DNA of 64,000 nt from Stemphylium vesicarium. Its lineage: Eukaryota; Ascomycota; Dothideomycetes; Pleosporales; Pleosporaceae. The stretch's first letter is position 1; every line of letters begins with the position of its first letter. The notes under the pieces are model-generated. The model was not told where the DNA came from. It worked only from the letters and a program-made list of their open reading frames with translations, and searched no databases. The DNA is taken from NCBI GenBank assembly GCA_004380135.1, contig QXCR01000004.1, forward strand, positions 248,001-312,000. Reading direction: 5' to 3'. Below, one piece after another: positions 56,448 to 64,000 of this stretch. Position numbers and translations under genes: made by a program.

Positions 56448-57053
56448 CTAGCCTTCAAGATACAGCTTTAATCCTTCCGCTTGACCTTCAAACGATTGCT
56501 GGAGGCCCTCTTCCAGGGTGGCTTGTATAGCCAGAGCCACAGGCCCGCCGAAAACTTCCCTACTTTCATATAATATCGTTCCATCACCCAGATCGGTAAT
56601 AACCTGCCATCTCCTCGCACTGAGCAGCGGTGTAGCCGGGTAAAACTCCCATGCCAGCCTGCCGAGCTCCGGCTGCACAGCGATGATCAACTCCTGCGAG
56701 AGCTGTGTATTTAAGGGATTGTCGGGTGTGTCCTCGTCCACCGGCAGCGGTAGCGAGGGGATCTGCACGCGGAAAAACAGATTCTTGCCTTCTACGGGTC
56801 GTTGGTCGGGTAGCGTGACATTTAGGGGTGAAGTGACGACGGCATATCGAACGAATGGGTTCCAGAGTGGGTATTTGGGAAAGTCGGTAAGCGCATTCCA
56901 GGCGGCGTCAAAGGTGGTGTTGTGGATTTCTATGCGCGCACTTGCGTTGAACACGCCCGGTTCGACTACCGGGAGATTGGTGTACTCGGAGACGGCGGAA
57001 TTGATGTGCAGGAATGCACAGGCGAGGGTGCCTAGGAGAGTTGACTTGAGCAT
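56448..57053 (-). CDS. Secreted SRPBCC / polyketide-cyclase-like protein
   Basis: A single exon of 201 residues. MLKSTLLGTLACAFLHINSA is a clear signal peptide. The mature part has the START/SRPBCC pattern: an opening helix FDAAWNALTDFPKYPLWNPFVRYA, beta strands around KNLFFRVQIPSLPLP, LIIAVQPELGRLAWEFYP, RRWQVITDLGDGTILYESREVFGG, and a closing helix LEEGLQQSFEGQAEGLKLYL. The fold makes a hydrophobic pocket for lipids or polyketides. Two N-glycosylation sites (NAS and NTT) are near the N-terminus. An exported SRPBCC protein is less usual than a cytosolic one; the ligand is unknown. Confidence 0.82.
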   Translation of the reverse strand: MLKSTLLGTLACAFLHINSAVSEYTNLPVVEPGVFNASARIEIHNTTFDAAWNALTDFPKYPLWNPFVRYAVVTSPLNVTLPDQRPVEGKNLFFRVQIPSLPLPVDEDTPDNPLNTQLSQELIIAVQPELGRLAWEFYPATPLLSARRWQVITDLGDGTILYESREVFGGPVALAIQATLEEGLQQSFEGQAEGLKLYLEG

Positions 57054-58511
57054 TTTGGGCAGGGTGATGACGGTCTTGCGCGTGGTATGTTGTTTAAAGA
57101 CGGGGGCTCCGCTTGCTTTTATAACTCCTCGTCTCTACGCGAGTGGGGCGTCACCTTGCATGCCCAGCTGCGGTCGGTTCCTGCGTCCATGGAACAGGAA
57201 AACAGGAAGTTATCTGAAAGCCTCTCGGGTGTTTACTCCAATGAGCGGATGTGCCTTGGCTAATTACCCCCGGAAACGCTCGGAAATGAGCATGGGAATG
57301 GTTAGAAGCTTGACATTAGCGATTCCTGTGCGGGGATGGGAACGTTGGTTGGCGCATATCTAGGTATTCGTGCCCTGTTCTCAATGGCATTCACAGTATG
57401 AAGAAGGCGTTTTTTGGATGATGCTACTACATGTGAATTCGAATGCGCTAGAGGATGTCACGTGGAAAAGGGAGAGGACATGCCCGTGCTTCCAAGGTTA
57501 TGCACCTACATGCTGCACACATGTACAGGGTACAGACCAAACTGCGACAAACATACACATGCTAAGTCATGTTGACGTCGACTATCTGTGCAAATGTGAA
57601 CACCTAGCGATACACCCGCCTTGTTGAGACTGCTGTGGCTTGGAGTACCTACAGGCCTGGAGGATCGCCTCGGGATGTGGGCCTCGTGGCACCCCCGGAC
57701 GTCACCGCTCGGAATGGGTCGCGGAATGCAATGCGGAACGGCGGATGCGGCTGGCCATATCAGCACACCGTCTTCCAACATGAACCGCGGTTTGATCGAG
57801 TCACTTGATTACGGACGGGAAGGCGAGCAATCTGAAAGTGGCTCGAATCAGCGAAATCAGCCACGGAGGGGCCAGATAGCAGCGGATAGGGCGGTGCTGG
57901 CGAGCTGGCAAGCTGGAGTGGTGGGCGAATAGAAGGATGAGGGCGCGACATGCACCTGCATAAGCTACGAGGCGTGCCCCTCAGTACCGCGCGACCTCGA
58001 GAGCGACACAACTACTGCACTGACGACGCCCTGCATACATCTCAACAACTGCAAGCTTAGATAAGGCTCCTGGTTGACTCACTATTACAAGCCGTCCCCA
58101 AAGTCTTGAGCGTGTGCCCCAGCCTGCTGAGGGGCTTCTGACACAACGTGCCGCGTGAAGCTCCAGCCCCGCGGCATTTGACGATAGCATCCACGAGCCT
58201 CCCGCCGCCTGTACCGAGTGACGAGCAGATAGGGTCTGATAACGCGCCGAGTCAGGAACAAGGCACCGGCATTATCGCAGTATAACTGTACAAGTGTCTT
58301 GCTGTGCACGCACGGGACTGGGCATCCCTCACGAGTTGCGGTCACGAAGGCGCATGACGCAACGGCCGTAGATTAGCATTCATCCGGACTCTCTCGCCGT
58401 CCGCACCCGTCGCTACCCCCACAACCTCTCTCAGGAACACCGCCCATACCATCCCCTCACGAAAGAGCTAGCGCTCCGACACACACTTCCACACGCTCCT
58501 CAGCAGGTTGA
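57054..58511. other. Divergent intergenic region, no gene seen
   Basis: 1.5 kb between the secreted SRPBCC gene (minus) and the WD40-like gene (plus). Frames are short. The last 150 bases are a C-rich leader. No tRNA or repeat was found. Confidence 0.4.
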
Positions 58512-61500
58512 ATGAGCTCATCGCCCGAAAACGCCGCCGAGCATACGACGACGCCTGTTTCAAACCTCACGTACCTGCACAAGCAACAGCGCAAAGGCAG
58601 CAGACTGCAGGACACCTCTCACGCGCGTGGTCGCAATACGTCGAGATATGAGTTGGGAAGAAGAAATAGGGCAGGCGAGAAAGTTACGCGGATATACCCC
58701 AGAGAAGTGTATGTAGCCCCCCAGCCAGTCAGCCAGGCAGCCAGTCACGACCAGAGAGAGAGTGCCCGACGTGACTCCTGTTTGTCCCTCAAACACTACT
58801 GACTGTCACAGAACAAAGTCTCCCTCCTCCGCAAACCGTCTATCCTCCACCTCTCCGCCCTCAAACTACAATGCCACCACCTCTCCGTTGCTATCGGCTA
58901 TCGGTGCCACACGAAACGCAACCGCACAGTACACCAACGAGTGGGCTAAGTCTGTCCCGTTTTTTCCCAATTCAGGCTCGCCAGGCAACGGCGGCATAGC
59001 CATCGCTGGCTCTCCCCCAACCTTTCACAATTCGCCGGGTGCGCGAGAGGGCCTATACGCCCAGCAGGCCATGTCCAACTCACCGCCTGGGACCCGACCC
59101 CTGAGTCATCCCAACCAGTACACCAACTTTGGAGGAAGGATGCAGAACTCGCCAGGCAGAGACCGTAGGGCGTCTATATACTCGCAAGGGGGTCGGCCGC
59201 CTTCGCAACAGTTTGTTCCCAACCCGCCGCTGCCCCATCAGCCACAGGCACACTACTACGGCCTCCCAAATCTCGACTTTCTCAACAATGCTCCCAGCGA
59301 TGGGACCCAGCCAGGCGAAGGTGGTTGCTTCTGTGGTTTCGACACACTGTCCATGGCAGGTGACGAAGCCGCTCGATCGGCTGAGAACGTGCTGCTTGTT
59401 GGATCTCAGGGTGGTCTCGATGTCTTCCGTGTTGAAAAGAGCAAGATGGACATTGTAGGTCGGCTGGAAGGCCTTCGTGGTGCAGTGATAGGCGCCAAGA
59501 TTCTGCCTTGGTCCTCAAGGAAAGATCCGCTTGCCGGAGCCAGACCACTGATTGCACTGATTTTGCACAGTCCAGTAATCAAGGACAGTCGAAGTAGTAG
59601 TGGCAGTGGCTCTTCCTCCGTGGTAGATGACTCTGCCTCAGAGTCACCAAGTAGGCCGGCATCGCTACATGGAAATCATGGCAACGGTCAGATTAGCGGC
59701 TACCAGACGACTGTTGAGATTTACTCGCTCAAGGAGAAGCGAAGACTGGCTGTTCTGTATAGAACACCCTTGACACCGCTCACCAGCCCAATCGACAGCC
59801 CCATGTTCCAGCCGCCACCTCCAGTAGGCGACTTTGTTATCGACGCAAAAGGCAAGTTCGTCGTAGTTGCGTCTGGTGCGAGTGGTGAGGTTTTCGTCTT
59901 TGCACCGTACATGGACGGCCACCTCGAGTATGCTGAGCGATTCCGCTGCATTGGGAAGATGTGGACTTCTGTTCAGAATCGGGAGCGGGCGATACATTCA
60001 AACGGTTCGAGTGCCGCCGATGGAAGCCACGACGAGATACCACCTGAGAAGTACGGCTTGCCCGTCTTCTCGCTTTCTGATCGCTGGCTCGCCGTATCGC
60101 CACCAGCATCAAGCTCACTCTATCCTGTTAACGGTGTTGCGCTTACATCGCCCTATTACGAGCGCGCTCCGGGTCTGGCACACCACAGTGTACCACCTCA
60201 GCCATCACCCAACTGCGCCGTCGATGCCCCCAATGAGGCAGGCTTGATAGATAGACTTACCAGAGAAGGAACCCAAGTCGCGATCAAGAGTGCACGTTGG
60301 GCTACCGAGAAGGGAATGCAGGCCTTCAAGAGCTACATGAACAAGGGTCAACAAGGCAACCCCGTCTCCTATGGCCAGGATCCGATGCAGCATTATTTCC
60401 CGCCTACTCACGGCTACAACCAAGCACAGCCAAGGCAAGAGGCGACAGTCATCTCGGTCTTTGATTTGCAGAAACTAGTAGATGCAGAAGAGACTAGGAG
60501 CAAGAGCGCACTGCAACCTATTGCAACCATACCAGCATCTCTGGGATGTAGCTTCCTGTCGTTTGCCCCTAGCGGCTTGATGCTCATGTCGGTGAGCAGG
60601 AAGGGTGACTATCAAGACGTTTGGGATCTAAAGCGTATGAACTTTCGCCGAGCCCGGAAGACGGCAAGGGAGCAGCCCGCCGGACCCCATGTACGGCAGG
60701 TTGCTCGTTTCACCCGCATGACCGTCGCAAATGTCATCGATGTGGTCTGGTCTGCCCCTAGAGTCGACAAGCTGGGGGTCATTACGGACAAGGGAACAGT
60801 GCACATGTTTCCCATGCCGACATCCGCATTCCAATGGCCACCAGCTCGGCGCCTCCGACCAGCTGCACAGCCAGCTCAACCGAAAGAACCCACGTCTCCC
60901 ACTGGACCTACCGGTGCGGTCAATTCGGCTAAGCAGGTCATCAGCAGCGCAAGACCCTGGTTCGACGCCGTTCGGACGAGAACAAACAGTGGTGGCTCTC
61001 GGTTCAGCCTCAGTGGTCTTGGAGTGACACCCGCTGCAGGCGCAAAGTCCGGTAAAGCCGTGGCTGCCGGAGTAGGCAAGTCCATCAACAATATTCGACA
61101 TGCAGGCGATAATAAAATGACGCTCCCTTCATCGCCCAGTGGAATCAAGCCCTATAGCGTACGCTGGATGTCTGGCAGGGGTCGTGGATCGATTGCGCTA
61201 GTATCAGGTGGCGTCCTTCAGATCTGGCGAGTCCAAATGCGGCCTGCTACAGGCAAAGGGAAGTCCTCGAATACTGCAACAATCACCAAGAAAAAGCTCG
61301 TTGAATTCGGTCTTGCTCCGATTCCGGACGTATCGCTTCCACCGTCGGTCACGGAGCAGCTTTTCCCGCAACCCGGTGACCCAGAGCCAATTCTGGAGTG
61401 CTACGGGGACTGGTTTCCACGAAACTTGCCTTCTCGCAAACCTCTCGCGCCAACCCTTGCACCGCTCAGCTTTTCTGAGATTGAGACAAACCCACCTTAC

Positions 61501-61899
61501 CAACCCTTCTACACCGACAAGCGCGTTACGCGTTTTGTTTACGCAAGACAAGCGTCGGAAGTTCAAGGCAGCGCCAGCGAGTATCAGCCTTCGCTCCCTG
61601 GACCTGTTTCTGACCTTCACCATGACGACCCGTCACCCTGGCTTTTTGGTGAAAGTATAGAGGCGACAAAGCTATCCTCTCCCATCACTCCAGCATACGA
61701 CTCAGGCGAAGACGACGTGACAGGTGTTGCAGCCAGAATCGAAAACAAGCTCATCCTTCGGGATGGTGAGGAAGAGGTTGAACAAGTTGTCGTCACCACA
61801 AGACGAAGACGGGTGAGGAAGGACGGCATGGAAGCTGACGAAGAAGGTTTCTTCGAAGACGACTGTGAGGTTCTTGACTTTGCAGAGGATAGGGTGTGA
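58512..61899 (+). CDS. Large WD40/BCAS3-like protein
   Basis: Two exons (58512-58570 and 58812-61899) encode 1048 residues; the 241-base intron splits a Thr codon. The head (about 1-160) is disordered. A beta-propeller-like core follows: ENVLLVGSQGGLDVFRVEK, GAVIGAKILPW, TTVEIYSLKEKRRLAVLY, FVIDAKGKFVVVASGASGEVFVF, and later ATVISVFDLQKL, CSFLSFAPSGLMLMSVSRKGD, KLGVITDKGTVHMFPMP. This layout resembles BCAS3, which in animals pairs with PHAF1 on phagophores. The PHAF1-family gene lies 11 kb upstream in this window. The family assignment is moderate; the autophagy role is inference. The acidic tail ends CEVLDFAEDRV. Confidence 0.75.
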
Positions 61900-62551
61900 G
61901 TAAGATGAGGCTGTCATTCGCTTCTTCCCTCAGACAGGCATGACCACAATCGCTAAAGCATTACAAACATTTGCATGGGCTTGGGCGTAGGCTTGGTATA
62001 GGGCGCTGGTGGCTTGCCATTTTCAATTTGATCTAGAACCTTTTACTGTTTGTTTATCTACATCGCATCACAACAGGATACCACGCAGCAAAGGGCAGCC
62101 CCTTGTGCTTGCAAACCATTACAACGTACAAATAGATGTCGAGATATATCGAATTCCAACCCGATCACAATGTCGTTCGTCCTGGATCGGATGCGAGCCA
62201 AGCCGGTCCAGATTGTGCCGTAGGCGCTGGCAACTCTGCATCTCTTAATTAGTTTTCATAACCTCGTTCCAAGTTTTCGCGAAGACCTCAGCTAGATTCA
62301 TGTGTCGTGGATGCACCAAATCCTCGGTCGCCTAGAAGGAAGGTGCAAGCGACTGAGAGCGGTGCCGATAGATCGATGATTGGCTCAAGACAGCGCGGCC
62401 ATGACAGGGATTGGCCGAAAGCGTGGACTTCCATCGGGGCCTGTTTGATCCGATAACCCGCACAAGTGCCTACTCAACTTGGAAGCGTCGTTCCTCCTCA
62501 GTCCCCTCATCCGCTACTGGTCGCTGATTTCGAGGCTTCCAACGTAGGACG
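61900..62551. other. Intergenic region, no gene seen
   Basis: 650 bases between two plus-strand genes, carrying the 3' UTR of the WD40-like gene and the promoter of the ABC transporter. No feature is visible. Confidence 0.4.
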
Positions 62552-64000
62552 ATGGCGTCGACCAGTTGTTCACCCACTAGCGAACGAGCCTTTGGACCAA
62601 GAGTGAGCCCTGCTTGCCGTACCTTCGACTTCACCATTCTTTTTGAAGATATCTTCTTTTCTTGCATCCCGACCGCGGGTTTTCTTCTAATGTTGCCCTT
62701 CCATATTTGGGTTCTAGTGAAGAAGCGCGCTGTTTGCTCGGTCAGATCGAAGTTGTTGTTCGGAAAGCTGGTGGGTTCCGCTTCTGAATCATGTGGCGTT
62801 ACTACGCGACTAATGGCAATTGATCAGGCTACTTTGGTTGGCCTGCTCATAGCACAATTAGTATTCCTCATTCTGAGGTTGCAGAATGCTGCTGCTCAGG
62901 CAGGCGCATCATCAGCCGCGGATACGCTAGCTGTCTTCGGGACCTTTGGCGTAGCATGGCTTGCTTATACTACCCACCAACGCTCACTCCGGTCTTCAAC
63001 TCTGCTCGTAGTGTATCTTTCTGCAATGGCCATACTCGGTCTCCCCCGAATTCGAACGCTATGGCTGATCAAAAGTGCTGGCGGAGAAGCAGCGACAATG
63101 ACGATGATATTGATCTTGACCTCTGTAGCTCTACTGCTGGAATCTGTACAGAAGAGGTCGAGCATCGCAGAAGAAGAGCGTTTCGGCGCACCGGAAGAGT
63201 ATAATAGTCTTTGGAACCGGACTGCGTTTGCTTGGCTGACTGCTACCTTCCGTACCGGTTACTCAAGGATTATATGTCAGGACGATTTACCTCCACTCGA
63301 TACCCGACTTGGGAGCAATTTTTTACGCGAGAAGCTTGTAGAAACTTGGGCAAGATGCAAGTACCCTTGCCATAGGTAATTTTTGAGTTGGCTAATCGCG
63401 TGCAGATGATCATCAAGCCCGCAACAGCCTTATGAAAGCATGCTTCCGTGCCAATTTGATCCCGTTCCTGACTGCTGTTCCTCCCCGGCTGTGCAAGTCC
63501 GTTTTCTACTTTGCTCAACCGCTTTTAATCAACACTACAGTCTCATATGTAGGAGATGCGACGGCCGATAGCCATTTTGGTCGAGGGTTAATAGGCGCAT
63601 GGGTTCTGGTATATCTCGGTGTTGCTGTATGCTTCCAATTGACTTTTCTACCAAGGGAAAGAAGCGCTAACTATCATGAAGTGCTCGACAGCCTTGACAT
63701 CGTATCAGTCAGGGCGGTTCGTTGCGCGTGTCAAAGGTGGACTCATCGGACTCGTTTACCAGAAGACCATGAAAGCAAAGACAGCTGATCTAGGTGAAAC
63801 GACAGCTATCGCCCTGATGGGAACAGATATCGAGCGAATCGGGTTCAGTTTTGTCCAAATCCACGAGCTATGGGCATCTATACTTGAAATTGGCCTAGCT
63901 ATCTGGCTATTGAAACAACAGGTCTTCTCGGCCTGCTTAGCACCGGTGGTCGTCATTCTATGTACGCTGATTCTTCTTATATTTGATCCTCTGTTTCGCT
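62552..64000 (+). CDS. ABCC-type multidrug transporter, partial (3' end outside window)
   Basis: Three exons are seen: 62552-63356, 63406-63626, and 63682 to beyond the edge. Together they give about 448 residues. An N-terminal membrane block (TMD0-like: DFTILFEDIFFSCIPTAGFLLMLPF, LVGLLIAQLVFLILRLQ) is followed by the linker region (LPPLDTRLGSNFLREKLVETW) and the start of the first ABC membrane domain (ACFRANLIPFLTAVPPRLCKSVFYF, RFVARVKGGLIGLVYQKTM, AIALMGTDIERIGF). This is the layout of fungal MRP/ABCC pumps that export conjugates and toxins at the plasma or vacuolar membrane. The ATPase domains lie outside the window. The first intron is GC-AG (63357-63405); the second is GT-AG with a CTAAC branch. 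Confidence 0.9.
63357..63405 (+). other. GC-AG intron in the ABCC transporter
   Basis: The donor is GCAAGT after AGA-T and the acceptor is GTGCAG. The intron is 49 bases, with a CTAAT branch site about 13 bases before AG. The nearby GT donors (63361 and 63375) put the next exon out of frame; only this splice joins WARY to DHQARNSL and the conserved membrane domain. Confidence 0.8.

Overview
The window is nuclear DNA of a filamentous ascomycete. The evidence is many short GT-AG introns of about 45-140 bases with CTRAC-like branch sites, GC near 50 percent, and proteins of Pezizomycotina type (Kinesin-5 BimC, DASH subunit Spc19, PMT mannosyltransferase with a fungal tail, PL4 rhamnogalacturonan lyase). 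The overall style suggests Dothideomycetes, but that is inference. All coding genes were rebuilt by hand from splice sites and frame. Exon coordinates are in the entries, and the exons join into whole codons in every complete multi-exon gene model.

Region by region. 1-6.2 kb: the 5' part of a large uncharacterised minus-strand gene running off the left edge, then ATP16 (F1 delta), SPC19 and ATP18 (Fo subunit j). 6.2-15.5 kb: casein kinase 1, mitochondrial isoleucyl-tRNA synthetase and an M20 amidohydrolase. 15.5-28.4 kb: an acidic Pro/Glu-rich protein, ISD11 (Fe-S biogenesis), SF3a120/Prp21 (splicing), a protein O-mannosyltransferase and a small acidic hypothetical protein. 28.4-33.2 kb: a class II aldolase-like protein and a secreted rhamnogalacturonan lyase.

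33.2-41.3 kb is a gene desert with one small orphan gene. 41.3-48.0 kb: Kinesin-5, a PHAF1/UPF0183 protein and a four-helix membrane protein. 48.3-48.9 kb: an intron-bearing tRNA-Cys(GCA) and a damaged inverted copy of it. 48.9-54.4 kb is a second desert, with one probable decayed gene. 54.4-64 kb: a PH-domain protein, a secreted SRPBCC-like protein, a large BCAS3/WD40-like protein and the start of an ABCC multidrug transporter that leaves the right edge.

The genes are mostly housekeeping and independent of each other. The one functional grouping is mitochondrial: ATP16 and ATP18 flank SPC19, and ISD11 and the mitochondrial IleRS lie within 15 kb. I found no CRISPR array, no intact transposon and no obvious new multigene system. 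The most unusual points are an in-frame stop that is probably removed by an intron of 3n length, two GC-AG introns, the inverted tRNA pair, and decayed coding remnants in the deserts.
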